64,000 nucleotides of DNA from Pedobacter sp. BAL39 (GCF_000170795.1 NZ_ABCM01000015.1:62001-126000), one strand, 5' to 3'. Positions 36,895 through 45,124 are shown, numbered from the stretch's first letter. Notes: generated from the sequence alone by a model not told the origin. A program made the numbers and translations.

Positions 36895-37260
36895 TTATAA
36901 GTGCTTGCAAAGCCGGGTGTAACGCCAGTTGACCAGGTGTGCTGCGGCAATGACAACACCACCGAGCGGAATCAGTACAGCCTCAAACTCATGGAGGAGG
37001 TAGTGTCCGGTAGCAATCAATGCAAAACCTGCAAGTAGAATGGCAACGGGTAAAGCCTTCCTGTGCCGGGGATAGGAACTGCCCAACGACCAGATACCGA
37101 CAACAAGGGAAAGTCCGATCATGGTCATTTCTACCCAGCTATCAGCCAAAAAACCAAGCCCCCACAAAGGCAGCATCGTGATGATAAAAGGAAGCGCCGC
37201 GCAGTGTACAGCACAGGCTAGTGAGGCGGTGATGCCCAGGTGATCTAATTTTTTGCTCAT
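36895..37260 (-). CDS. MerC-domain membrane protein
   Basis: A 121-residue protein with four membrane segments. ACAVHCAALPF (about 15-25) carries the C-x2-HC pair of the MerC family, first described as mercury uptake proteins. In this setting, divergent from a CobW GTPase and beside a Fur-family operon, zinc or a related metal is a more likely cargo. The 132-bp divergent promoter contains two copies of a GCAA-N5-TTGC palindrome. A GC-rich palindrome (CGGCCC/GGGCCG, 36871-36886) lies just past the stop. Confidence 0.82.
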   Translation of the reverse strand: MSKKLDHLGITASLACAVHCAALPFIITMLPLWGLGFLADSWVEMTMIGLSLVVGIWSLGSSYPRHRKALPVAILLAGFALIATGHYLLHEFEAVLIPLGGVVIAAAHLVNWRYTRLCKHL

Positions 37261-37324
37261 TTATGCGATTTGTAAAAGTAAATGCTTCTTCGGAAGCAGC
37301 CGGAGGCTTTCGTCCATGCCGCTG

Positions 37325-37332
37325 CAAATATA
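37325..37332 (-). promoter_or_regulatory. Bacteroidota -7 box (TATATTTG) for merC
   Basis: Full TAnnTTTG match on the minus strand, 65 bases before merC. Palindrome 1 (37335-37349) lies directly upstream of it, between the -7 and -33 positions. Confidence 0.5.
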
Positions 37333-37334
37333 CA

Positions 37335-37349
37335 CGCAATATTGTTGCA
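37335..37349. promoter_or_regulatory. Operator-like palindrome 1 in merC/cobW promoter
   Basis: CGCAATATTGTTGCA, that is GCAA-N5-TTGC. It covers the -33 TTG of the cobW promoter and the spacer of the merC promoter. A second copy is at 37373-37387, 38 bases away. Proposed site for a Fur-family (Zur-like) repressor. Confidence 0.6.
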
Positions 37350-37374
37350 TTTAAAATCTAGGTTTGTAAGTTTG
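37345..37374 (+). promoter_or_regulatory. Bacteroidota promoter for cobW (TTG - 19 bp - TAAGTTTG)
   Basis: TTG at 37345-37347 and TAAGTTTG at 37367-37374 are 19 bases apart, the expected spacing. Both elements overlap the two palindromes. The ATG follows 18 bases after the -7 box. Confidence 0.65.
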
Positions 37375-37387
37375 CAACTTAATTGCA
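37373..37387. promoter_or_regulatory. Operator-like palindrome 2 in merC/cobW promoter
   Basis: TGCAACTTAATTGCA, a perfect TGCAA-N5-TTGCA palindrome overlapping the end of the cobW -7 box and the likely transcription start, so a bound repressor would block initiation. Confidence 0.65.
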
Positions 37388-37392
37388 TTAAG

Positions 37393-38592
37393 ATGAGAAA
37401 AAGATTACCTGTAACGGTGTTGAGTGGTTTCCTTGGTAGTGGGAAGACCACATTGCTAAACCACATCCTGCACAACAGGCAGCAACTGAAGGTGGCGTTG
37501 ATTGTCAATGACATGAGCGAGCTCAATATTGATGCCCGGACGGTAGGGCAGCAGGCGCAGCTATCGCGCACAGAGGAAAGGCTGGTGGAGATGAGCAATG
37601 GCTGCATCTGTTGCACGCTGCGTGAAGACCTCATTGCGGAAGTCGCGGAGCTGGCCAGGGCGGATAAATTTGACTACCTCATCATTGAGAGCTCGGGAAT
37701 TTCGGAGCCTGTCCCGGTCGCCCAGACTTTTAGCTATGTCGATGAACAGATGGGCATCGACCTTAGTCGCTTTAGCCGGTTAGACACGATGGTAACGGTG
37801 GTGGACTGTTTTAATTTTAAGAATGACTTCGGTACCAATGAGCTGCTCAGGGATCGCGACTGGGTAGATGATGCTGCCGACAGACGTACTATTGTCAACC
37901 TGCTCACCGACCAGATTGAGTTTGCGAATGTTATCCTCCTAAATAAAACCGATCTGGTAGATGCCGACGACCTGCGTCTGATCAGGGCAGTGGTTCATAA
38001 ACTCAATCCCTCAGCCCGTTTGCTGGAAACCTCTTTTGGACAGATTGATCCCAGCCAGATCCTTGATACGGGACTTTTTGATTTTGAGCAATCCTCCCGG
38101 TCGGCAGGCTGGATCAGTGAACTACAGCACATTCATGTCCCCGAAACAACGGAGTATGGCATCAGCAGTACAGTTTTCCGGGCAGCCCGACCTTTTCATC
38201 CGGAACGGCTATGGCGTTACATGACTGATGACTTTCCTGCAAATGTACTGCGCACAAAAGGCTTGTTCTGGCTGGCAGCGTTGCGCGACCATGCGCTGAA
38301 TTTCTCACAAGCTGGTGGATCACTCCGAATCGACAGTGCCGGCACCTGGTGGGCAAGCATGCCCCTGGATCAGCGCCTACGCTATGAAGATTATGTGCTG
38401 AACCAGAAAGAGATAGAAAACAAATGGGATCCACGCTTTGGCGATCGTCTGAATGAGCTCGTGTTTATCGGTCAGGACCTTGATCCGGTACTCCTGAAAG
38501 CGGAACTGGAAAACTGTCTGCTTGATGAGGCAGAGCTCCTGGTTTATGCGGCTAATGGACATTTTAACAACCCATTTGACCAAATGTTGTAG
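37393..38592 (+). CDS. CobW/COG0523-family metallochaperone GTPase
   Basis: A 399-residue G3E GTPase. SGFLGSGKTTLLNHIL (11-26) is the P-loop; GCICCTLRED (70-79) is the metal-binding CxCC motif at C71, C73, C74; ILLNKTDLVD is the NKxD motif. The C-terminal CobW_C domain starts near 255. Zur-regulated members (ZigA, YeiR, ZNG1) hand zinc to client enzymes during shortage. The ATG at 37393 gives the usual N-terminus (RKRLPVTVLSGF) and sits behind a good promoter with two overlapping palindromes, consistent with repression by a metal-bound regulator. Confidence 0.9.
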   Translation: MRKRLPVTVLSGFLGSGKTTLLNHILHNRQQLKVALIVNDMSELNIDARTVGQQAQLSRTEERLVEMSNGCICCTLREDLIAEVAELARADKFDYLIIESSGISEPVPVAQTFSYVDEQMGIDLSRFSRLDTMVTVVDCFNFKNDFGTNELLRDRDWVDDAADRRTIVNLLTDQIEFANVILLNKTDLVDADDLRLIRAVVHKLNPSARLLETSFGQIDPSQILDTGLFDFEQSSRSAGWISELQHIHVPETTEYGISSTVFRAARPFHPERLWRYMTDDFPANVLRTKGLFWLAALRDHALNFSQAGGSLRIDSAGTWWASMPLDQRLRYEDYVLNQKEIENKWDPRFGDRLNELVFIGQDLDPVLLKAELENCLLDEAELLVYAANGHFNNPFDQML

Positions 38593-38657
38593 GCCCCGCA
38601 TGCGTAAAAAGCAGTTCTAAATCCTCGATGTCGTTATAAGTTGCTATAATCGCGACT

Positions 38658-38698
38658 AAAAAAAACGGGCATCTGGTTGACAGGTGCCCGTTTTTTTT
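38658..38698. terminator. Bidirectional terminator between cobW and the ABC-F gene
   Basis: An 18-bp stem (A8 CGGGCATCTG with CAGGTGCCCG T8, one G-T pair) and a 5-base loop between convergent genes. Confidence 0.92.
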
Positions 38699-38718
38699 TT
38701 AGTTGAGTTAAACTGTTA

Positions 38719-40341
38719 TTATTTATACATTTCGGCTCTCAGAGCTGCAACATCAGCACTGGTGATGTATTCGTCATACGTCATCATTTTATCAATGGTT
38801 CCTCGTGGCGTCAGTTCGATAATCCTGGTCGCTACGGATTCTGTCAGCGCATGATCTCGCGAAGTAAACAACGCTGTTCCCTTAAAGTCTTTCATCCCGT
38901 TGTTGAGGGCGGTGATCGACTCCAGGTCCAGGTGATTCGTTGGCTCATCAAAAAGTAAAAGATTGGCATGTCTCAGCATCATTTGCGAGAACATACAACG
39001 CATTTTCTCACCTCCGGAAAGGACCTTTACATTTTTTAGTACCTCTTCACCGGAAAACAGCATCCTGCCAAGGAAACTCCTGACAAACTGTTCATCCTGA
39101 TCGGTACCGGAGTACTCACGCAACCAGTCTACCAGGTTCTCATCTTTGTTTTCAAAATAAGGCGTATTGTCGTTCGGGATATCGGCAACGTTGATCGTTA
39201 CCCCGAATTTAAATTCTCCGGTATAGTTTTTTTCTCTTTCCGTTAATACATTGTAAAAGGCCGTTGTGGCCAGGCTATTTTGCGACAGCACGGCAATTTT
39301 ATCACCCTTATTTACCATGAAGCTGATGTTTTTAAACATCACCTCACCATTCAGTGTGCAGGATAGGTTTTCCACCTGCAGGATCTGGTCGCCAGCCTCT
39401 CTGCCCAGGTTATTGAACAGGATGGCAGGATATTTCCTGCTGGAAGCCTTGATTTCCGAGATATCGATTTTATCGAGAGCTTTCTTACGGGAAGTCGCTT
39501 GTTTCGACTTAGAAGCATTCGCACTGAATCGCTGAATAAACTCCTGAAGCTCCTTTACTTTCTCTTCCAGCTTTTTGTTTTGATCACTGCGTTGTTTCAG
39601 GGCCAGCTGACTGGATTCATACCAGAAAGAGTAATTACCGGAATAAATATTCATTTTACTAAAGTCGATATCGACGATATGCGTACATACCGCATCCAGG
39701 AAGTGCCTGTCGTGGGAAACTACCAAAACAATGTTCTGGTAATCAGCAAGGAAGTTTTCCAGCCACGCAATGGTATCGATGTCCAAATCGTTGGTAGGCT
39801 CATCCAGCAACAAGATATCCGGGTTACCAAATAAAGCCTGAGCAAGTAACACACGTACTTTTTGATTACCATCAAGCTCCTTAAGTTGTTTGTAGTGATG
39901 TTCTTCCTTTATGCCAAGGTTGCTGAGCATGGTCGCTGCATTGCTTTCCATATTCCATCCATCCATTTCTGCAAACCTGTTTTCCAGTTCTCCGGCACGC
40001 TCACCATCTTTATCAGTGAAGTCTTCCTTCATGTAGATGGCATCCTTCTCCTTCATGATGTCATACAATTCTTTATGACCCATCATGACCGTTTCGATCA
40101 CTGTAAACTCATCAAACTCATAGTGGTTTTGCTTTAACACCGCCATACGTTCTCCAGGGGTGAAAGCAACACTGCCAGTGGTCTGGTTCACTTCGCCCGA
40201 AAGGATCTTTAGAAATGTAGACTTACCTGCACCGTTTGCCCCAATTACGCCATAACAGTTGCCATGGGTGAATTTTAGGTTTACATCTTCAAATAAGGTA
40301 CGCTTTCCATAGCGCAGGGATAAATTAGAAACTGAAATCAT
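38719..40341 (-). CDS. ABC-F ATPase, YbiT-like, with degenerate second Walker A
   Basis: A 540-residue soluble protein with two nucleotide-binding domains and the charged linker typical of ABC-F translation factors. NBD1: IGANGAGKSTFLKIL (34-48) and LLLDEPTNDLD. NBD2: LSGGEKMRCMFSQ, LLLFDEPTNHLDLES and TSRDHAL are present, but the Walker A place (353-361) reads SQNSLATTA, with no Gly-Lys-Ser/Thr, so ATP binding there should be weak or lost. The order and C-terminal ITALNNGMKDFKGTALF wording match E. coli YbiT. ATG at 40339-40341 chosen: a -7 box lies 20 bases upstream. Confidence 0.9.
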   Translation of the reverse strand: MISVSNLSLRYGKRTLFEDVNLKFTHGNCYGVIGANGAGKSTFLKILSGEVNQTTGSVAFTPGERMAVLKQNHYEFDEFTVIETVMMGHKELYDIMKEKDAIYMKEDFTDKDGERAGELENRFAEMDGWNMESNAATMLSNLGIKEEHHYKQLKELDGNQKVRVLLAQALFGNPDILLLDEPTNDLDIDTIAWLENFLADYQNIVLVVSHDRHFLDAVCTHIVDIDFSKMNIYSGNYSFWYESSQLALKQRSDQNKKLEEKVKELQEFIQRFSANASKSKQATSRKKALDKIDISEIKASSRKYPAILFNNLGREAGDQILQVENLSCTLNGEVMFKNISFMVNKGDKIAVLSQNSLATTAFYNVLTEREKNYTGEFKFGVTINVADIPNDNTPYFENKDENLVDWLREYSGTDQDEQFVRSFLGRMLFSGEEVLKNVKVLSGGEKMRCMFSQMMLRHANLLLFDEPTNHLDLESITALNNGMKDFKGTALFTSRDHALTESVATRIIELTPRGTIDKMMTYDEYITSADVAALRAEMYK

Positions 40342-40665
40342 ATTGATGAAAAATAAGCCGCAAAGGTAGGCATAATTTATTAAAGCATATAGGACATCAG
40401 CAGGGTAACGCAGTTCAGGACTCAATAACCTTATCGCATCACCAGCTAATATGCGACTAAATTTAAATATGCTTTGATTGTGTTTTAAATAATATTTGAA
40501 AAGAAGTTAATAGGGCAAAATGACTATTCAAGGTATGATTAATAACTACTTATCAAATAAAAAAAATACAATTAATTCTAGTGTTGACTTAGATCTTGAA
40601 TAGAATATTCCTATATTGGGTTAACATTAATTTTAGATCAATATTAAACTTAAAATCGTCTCATT
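40342..40665. other. Divergent intergenic region, ABC-F to DUF6266
   Basis: A 324-bp A/T-rich gap. It holds the ABC-F -7 box (40361-40368) and, at 40612-40619, TATATTGG, one mismatch from the -7 motif, which may serve the DUF6266 gene. I see no other gene or structure. Confidence 0.5.
40361..40368 (-). promoter_or_regulatory. Bacteroidota -7 box (TACCTTTG) for the ABC-F gene
   Basis: Full TAnnTTTG match on the minus strand, 19 bases before the ABC-F ATG at 40341. Confidence 0.5.
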
Positions 40666-41511
40666 ATGGCAATAGGTAAAGGCCCAAATGGCCAATTCAT
40701 CGGAAAATCTGGAAATATAGTATCTTATATGCTGAATGGTCAGTACGTAAGCAGGACAATTGGTGCCTATAATGGCAAGCCCACCATCAGACAAAAGGCT
40801 AACTTTCAGGCGATGTCTTTAACCATGGACTTCCTGCGGCCAATTAAGGACTTCGTTAAGGTAAGTTTTGGCCTTGAAGCCAGTGGGACGACAAAAAATG
40901 CGCATAATTTGGCGACTTCCTATATTAAAAAGAATGCAGTTCAGGGAGAATATCCGAATTTAAGTATTGACTACAGCAAGGTCATCTTGAGCAATAGCAA
41001 TGGTCGGGTGCCTGTGGCTAAGGATGTTCAGATCACAAAGACCGAGGAAGGGGTGATTGTCAGCTGGGATCCCGGGGAACGCGACTATTACCGTGGCCGC
41101 GGTGAGGACAGCGCCATGATTGTGCTCTGTTTTCCGGGGCTTCGAGATAGCAGAATGTATTTTAATGCGGCAAAAAGAAGTGCAGCTAAGTTTTTTATTC
41201 CCCTGAGCAAAAAACTGCTTGATCACCCTATGGAAACCTTTATGTGTTTCAGGTCTGCTGATGCGACAGAAATTTCGGACAGTATGTACGTCGGTAACCT
41301 GAACGGACAGGCTGAAACTGCACAGGATAAACTGAACAAGAAGAAATATATGGAGGTAAAAACACGTTTTGATGTTGTGGAGGCCAGTTATATGGCACGC
41401 ATAGCGGCGGAAGACGGGGCGTTTCCGGATGATAAGGCTTTCAGGATCTTAATGAAGGAATATGAGGTGCTTCAGGAAAAACTGCGTACGATGCCTGGAA
41501 AGCCCGAATGA
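40666..41511 (+). CDS. DUF6266-family protein
   Basis: A 281-residue protein without signal peptide or membrane segment. The N-terminus MAIGKGPNGQFIGKSGNIVS, with GKSGNIVSYMLNGQYVSRTIG as the start of the domain, matches what I recall of DUF6266, a family found in many copies in Pedobacter and relatives. The middle has an Ig/fibronectin-like run (VQITKTEEGVIVSWDPGERD). Beyond about 235 it is helical and charged. Function unknown. It stands alone, with a long A/T-rich leader. The multi-copy nature in the genus could mean a surface, phage-like or colonisation role, but nothing here decides that. Confidence 0.7.
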   Translation: MAIGKGPNGQFIGKSGNIVSYMLNGQYVSRTIGAYNGKPTIRQKANFQAMSLTMDFLRPIKDFVKVSFGLEASGTTKNAHNLATSYIKKNAVQGEYPNLSIDYSKVILSNSNGRVPVAKDVQITKTEEGVIVSWDPGERDYYRGRGEDSAMIVLCFPGLRDSRMYFNAAKRSAAKFFIPLSKKLLDHPMETFMCFRSADATEISDSMYVGNLNGQAETAQDKLNKKKYMEVKTRFDVVEASYMARIAAEDGAFPDDKAFRILMKEYEVLQEKLRTMPGKPE

Positions 41512-41544
41512 AAAACATTATTTTCGTGTTCAATCTGATGTAAA

Positions 41545-42171
41545 TTGATTAAACAGGAATTGATCAGTCACCTTGCCGCATCACCCGGCGGTAAAATGGC
41601 TGCCTTACTTAATGGTATTGCAGAGGTTCAGTTTGCTGACCTTAGGGACGAACGCAGCTGGAAACTTCGGCCGGAGCAGGAATCGCCCTCGAAGAAAGGT
41701 CAACCCTTCACTTTGAGGGATGTGCTCGACCTTAGCATGGGTGCCGACAAGGAGATGGCTTTCCGCGCTGCATGGCTGCTGGAACAATTAACAATTGTAT
41801 ATCAGGGTTTTACGGTAGTTTTTGAGCTTTTCCTCGAAGGTCTGCCACAGCTCAGAAATCATTCTGTGATGCGCCATTACGGCAAGATTTTCGCCTGCGC
41901 TACAGGCAAAAATGCGCCGGAAGGCTTACGCATGCTGCTGCTTTCAAAGGATCTGAACGCCGAAGCTGAGTTGTTCTTCGGCTGGCTCATCGAAGAGGCT
42001 ACACCCGTTGCGGTAAAAGTACATGCCATGCAGTCGCTGGCCAACCTTGCCCCACGTTACGCCTGGATAAAGGAAGAACTTCTGGAAACGATCGCTTACC
42101 TGGAGTCAAGGGAAAGTATTGCCTTCTTTGCCCGCGCGAGGCAGATTCGAAAGCAGTTGAAAAAGCTTTAG
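41545..42171 (+). CDS. Hypothetical helical-repeat protein
   Basis: A 208-residue protein starting at TTG (no ATG fits the conserved-looking N-terminus KQELISHLAASPGGKMAAL). It is entirely helical, with HEAT-like pairs such as REVLDLSMGADKEMAFRAAWLLE-type helices (actual text LDLSMGADKEMAFRAAWLLE) and TPVAVKVHAMQSLANLAP. Bacteroidota databases sometimes carry such proteins as adenylosuccinate lyase; I see no lyase motif. A scaffold or binding role is possible. It lies 33 bases after the DUF6266 gene and 50 before the nitroreductase. Confidence 0.65.
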   Translation: MIKQELISHLAASPGGKMAALLNGIAEVQFADLRDERSWKLRPEQESPSKKGQPFTLRDVLDLSMGADKEMAFRAAWLLEQLTIVYQGFTVVFELFLEGLPQLRNHSVMRHYGKIFACATGKNAPEGLRMLLLSKDLNAEAELFFGWLIEEATPVAVKVHAMQSLANLAPRYAWIKEELLETIAYLESRESIAFFARARQIRKQLKKL

Positions 42172-42190
42172 TGGTCAACTGAAAAAGGCT

Positions 42191-42198
42191 TAACTTTG
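42191..42198 (+). promoter_or_regulatory. Bacteroidota -7 box (TAACTTTG) for the nitroreductase gene
   Basis: Full TAnnTTTG match 23 bases before the ATG at 42222. Confidence 0.5.
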
Positions 42199-42221
42199 CC
42201 TGAATTGAACACAATGCCACT

Positions 42222-42800
42222 ATGGAAAAAGAAATAGACATCCTTACTCATATCATAAAAAGAAGACGCAGTATCTTCCCTGCGAGTTATACCGCTGAAG
42301 AGATTCCTGTTGAACAGATCCAGCAGGTGCTGGAAAGTGCAAATTATGCGCCTACACACAAACTGACCGAGCCCTGGCGCTTCGTTGTATTCAGACAAGC
42401 AGGTAAATTAAAACTCGCTGAAGAGCTGGCACGATTGTACAAAGAAACCACACCTACGGATAAATTCCTGCAAAAGAAATACGAGAGCATCCTGGAAAAA
42501 GCAGCACAGTCCAGTTGCATCATTACACTCAGTGCCCATCTGAACAGTGATAAAATCCCGGAATGGGAAGAGCTGGCGGCGTTGGCCTGTGCAGTACAGA
42601 ATATGGCACTTACCGCTGAGGCATTGAATATTGGCGCTTACTGGAGCTCGCCCGGCATGATCTCCGATCTTAACGGCTTCCTGGAGATGGGGGCGCAGGA
42701 CAAATGTTTCGGTTTGTTTTACATGGGATACCACAATGATGTTCCCCGTGAAGCGAAAAGAACACCTATTGAAGACAAAGTAAAATGGGTGGAATCGTAA
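42222..42800 (+). CDS. Nitroreductase-family FMN oxidoreductase
   Basis: A 192-residue NfsA/NfsB-fold protein. IIKRRRSIFPASY is the FMN-phosphate Arg cluster, ESANYAPTHKLTEPWRFVVF the flavin-binding segment, AALACAVQNMALTAEALNIG the dimer helix and YWSSPGM the substrate side. Members reduce nitro compounds or quinones with NAD(P)H; length and the APTHKLTEPWRF wording match the YdjA-like small nitroreductases. It is coupled to the following Gre-like gene by a TAATG overlap. Confidence 0.87.
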   Translation: MEKEIDILTHIIKRRRSIFPASYTAEEIPVEQIQQVLESANYAPTHKLTEPWRFVVFRQAGKLKLAEELARLYKETTPTDKFLQKKYESILEKAAQSSCIITLSAHLNSDKIPEWEELAALACAVQNMALTAEALNIGAYWSSPGMISDLNGFLEMGAQDKCFGLFYMGYHNDVPREAKRTPIEDKVKWVES

Positions 42801-43252
42801 TGGAAGAGATCAAAAATTTGCTATTTGAACACTGCCTGGAGTTTATCAATAAAAGAATCCAGACAGCAGATGTTGCCCTTGCACAAGCCCGTGAAGCTAG
42901 TAACGATGATACAAAAAGTAGCGCCGGGGATAAATTTGAAACCACCAGGGAGATGATGCAGCAGGACATCAGCAGGAACAAAAGCCTGCTCATGGATGCA
43001 CAGCAAAACCTGCAGCTGCTCAATAGCGTAAAGGAAGTTCCTGCAGGCGACCGGGTAAGGAATGGAAGCCTGGTATATACTGACCAGGGTGCCTTTTACA
43101 TTAGCATCAGTGCAGGGCAATTGACGATAGGGAAAGAGGTGTTTTTTGCGGTCTCTGCGGCATCCCCGATCGGGCAGCTGCTGATGGGTAAAAAAACAGG
43201 AGACAGTTTTACCTTTAATGGTAAAACGTATCTCCTGAAATCCATCCTCTGA
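42800..43252 (+). CDS. GreA/GreB C-terminal-like small protein
   Basis: A 150-residue cytosolic protein. An N-terminal helical region (about 1-75, a likely coiled coil with many Gln, Glu and Ala) is followed by a small beta domain ending SPIGQLLMGKKTGDSFTFNG, which matches the FKBP-like C-terminal domain of Gre factors (SPIGRALLGK in GreA). It may bind RNA polymerase's secondary channel. Homologues are often labelled 3-oxoacyl-ACP synthase, for which I see no basis. The start at 42800 overlaps the nitroreductase stop as TAATG. Confidence 0.7.
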   Translation: MEEIKNLLFEHCLEFINKRIQTADVALAQAREASNDDTKSSAGDKFETTREMMQQDISRNKSLLMDAQQNLQLLNSVKEVPAGDRVRNGSLVYTDQGAFYISISAGQLTIGKEVFFAVSAASPIGQLLMGKKTGDSFTFNGKTYLLKSIL

Positions 43253-43271
43253 TTAATCGGAATTTATAGGA

Positions 43272-43313
43272 TTGCTGATACCTGAACCCGAACAAAGGTC
43301 CGGGTATCAGCAA
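43272..43313. terminator. Hairpin between convergent Gre-like and deacetylase genes
   Basis: An 11-bp perfect stem TTGCTGATACC/GGTATCAGCAA around a 20-base loop. It lacks long T-runs but is the only structure in the 66-bp convergent gap, so a terminator role is likely. Confidence 0.6.
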
Positions 43314-43318
43314 ATGTT

Positions 43319-44206
43319 TCATTTGAAACTTTTATTAATGCTATGGTATAGGTTTCTGGCAGTGTAAGTACCGGGATCTATAATTCTCCTGACCGTCATC
43401 AATGGGTAGATTTCATCACGTCTGGTCGACAGGATGAAGGCGGCTTTAAAACCGTGTTCTTCCAGTTTATGCAGCTCTGATGCCTTGGATACACCATAGG
43501 GATAGGCAAAGTAAGTGATTTTCTTTCCGGTGATCTGCTCTAGTTTTTTGGTCGGCTGATCAATCTGGATATCCCAGTCCTCCGCTGTAAACTGACTGAA
43601 GTTTTTGTGGTTCCAGGTGTGACTGGCAATCACGTGACCTTTGTCTGAAAGGTCTTTGATCTGTGTTTTGCTCATATATCTTGGCCGGCCAATGGATACG
43701 GTCATCAGGAAGAAAACACCCTTAAAGCCATATTTTTCCAATGTCGGTGCACCTACAGTATACTGGTCAAGGTCTGTATCATCAAAGCTGATCATAATGG
43801 GTTTTTCGGGTAAGGCTTTACCAAATTTCAGGTAATCGTACAACTGGTCCGGTAGGATGGTATGGTAACCGCTGTCGGCCAGCATCTTGATGTGTTCCCT
43901 GAACTTTGCTGGTGGAATGATGTCGTCGTGCGCCCTTTTGGAATCACTGGCTTTCCAGTCCCTGATCTGATGGTAACACAATACCGGAACTTCTTTTTTT
44001 GCTAGAATTTCGGCCGCAGAAGCTGCTTTACCATTGCCGATGGCAGCAGTGTCGGCTCCTGACCCAGGTTGCTCTTCCGACGTACCCTTCTGAGCAGTGG
44101 TCAGTGTGTCATTGCCGATAGCTCCTGTGCGCGCCTGTGATGAATTGCTGCATCTGCTGAAGATCAGCACCGCAGACAGTCCCAATATAAATAATCCGCT
44201 CTTCAT
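43319..44206 (-). CDS. Polysaccharide deacetylase lipoprotein, copy 2
   Basis: A 295-residue NodB-domain protein (CE4). The N-terminus has a hydrophobic segment then FSRCSNSS, a poor lipobox with Cys near residue 19, so lipid attachment is uncertain. VPVLCYHQIRDWK starts the domain, SFDDTDLDQY holds the DD metal motif, and IASHTWNHKNF the HxxxH zinc motif; YFAYPYGV is motif 4. It removes N-acetyl groups from a glycan, murein or another polysaccharide. It is a tandem duplicate of the next gene upstream, same length, with long identical blocks such as KMLADSGYHTILPDQLYDYL. Confidence 0.87.
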   Translation of the reverse strand: MKSGLFILGLSAVLIFSRCSNSSQARTGAIGNDTLTTAQKGTSEEQPGSGADTAAIGNGKAASAAEILAKKEVPVLCYHQIRDWKASDSKRAHDDIIPPAKFREHIKMLADSGYHTILPDQLYDYLKFGKALPEKPIMISFDDTDLDQYTVGAPTLEKYGFKGVFFLMTVSIGRPRYMSKTQIKDLSDKGHVIASHTWNHKNFSQFTAEDWDIQIDQPTKKLEQITGKKITYFAYPYGVSKASELHKLEEHGFKAAFILSTRRDEIYPLMTVRRIIDPGTYTARNLYHSINKSFK

Positions 44207-44212
44207 TTCGGT

Positions 44213-45100
44213 CTAAAAGCTGTTACGAATGCTGTTACTCAACGTTTTTGCGCTCCAGTAACCACTGGCGATGATTCTGCGGATGGTAAAGAGCGGATCG
44301 TTTTCATCTCTTTTTGTCGCCAGGATGAAGGCCGATTTCATCCCCCTCTTCTTTAGCTCAGGAATGGCCTCAGGATTCCATAACCCAAAAGGGTAAGCGA
44401 AATGATGAATGGGCTTTCCGGTAATCTCCTCCAGGGTCTTCGTCGGTTTCTCGATTTGGGTTACCCAGTCCTGACCCTGGTATTTCTTCACGTTGTGGTG
44501 GTCCCAGGTGTGCGATCCGATCACATGCCCCATGTCAGAAAGTTCTTTCACCTGCGCACGACTCATGTAATTTGGCCTGCCCAATGAAACGGTCATCACA
44601 AAGAAAACTCCTTTGAAGCCATATTTTTTCATTTCCGGAGCGGCAATGGTAAACTGGTCAAGGTCGGTGTCATCAAAAGTCAGCATTACCGGTTTTGAAG
44701 GAAGTGCTGTCCCATTGTTGAGGTAGTCGTACAGCTGATCCGGCAAGATGGTATGATAACCGCTGTCGGCCAGCATCTTAATGTGCGCTTTGAATGCCTC
44801 CACCGGGACAATATAATCTTTTGCAGTTTTGGAATCCTTCGGACGCCAGTCGCGGATCTGGTGATAACATAAAATAGGCACCTGCTTTCGCGCAAGGATG
44901 GTTTTCGCATCAGCCACTTTCATCTTCATGATGTCGCCGATAGGGGCTTGGCCACCATCGGACGGGTTATTGGGATCTGCTGCAACAACGCTGGCACTGT
45001 CTTTTCCGTTGCCATCGGTACTTGTTGTCTGGGATTTTGACTGGCAGCCTGCAGTAAAAATCATTGCTGCCGCAATCATAGGTAATAGCTGAAATTTCAT
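44213..45100 (-). CDS. Polysaccharide deacetylase lipoprotein, copy 1
   Basis: A 295-residue NodB-domain protein with a clean lipoprotein signal (IFTAGC, Cys about 19) and a Ser/Asn/Asp-rich linker. VPILCYHQIRDWRPKDS, TFDDTDLDQF (metal) and GSHTWDHHNV (HxxxH) are the catalytic motifs; HFAYPFGLW is motif 4. Both copies have FDDTD where most CE4 enzymes have FDDG. Six bases separate it from copy 2, so they form an operon driven by the -7 box at 45117-45124. Tandem duplication followed by divergence is clear; a shared or split substrate range is possible. Confidence 0.9.
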   Translation of the reverse strand: MKFQLLPMIAAAMIFTAGCQSKSQTTSTDGNGKDSASVVAADPNNPSDGGQAPIGDIMKMKVADAKTILARKQVPILCYHQIRDWRPKDSKTAKDYIVPVEAFKAHIKMLADSGYHTILPDQLYDYLNNGTALPSKPVMLTFDDTDLDQFTIAAPEMKKYGFKGVFFVMTVSLGRPNYMSRAQVKELSDMGHVIGSHTWDHHNVKKYQGQDWVTQIEKPTKTLEEITGKPIHHFAYPFGLWNPEAIPELKKRGMKSAFILATKRDENDPLFTIRRIIASGYWSAKTLSNSIRNSF

Positions 45101-45116
45101 TATGATGTATTTGTTG

Positions 45117-45124
45117 CAAAACTA
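45117..45124 (-). promoter_or_regulatory. Bacteroidota -7 box (TAGTTTTG) for the deacetylase pair
   Basis: Full TAnnTTTG match on the minus strand, 16 bases before the first deacetylase ATG. Confidence 0.5.

Noticed and set aside
37282-37392. An earlier start for the CobW GTPase, adding 37 residues.
   Set aside because: It would put the promoter and both palindromes inside the coding region, and the P-loop GTPase N-terminus begins at the ATG at 37393.
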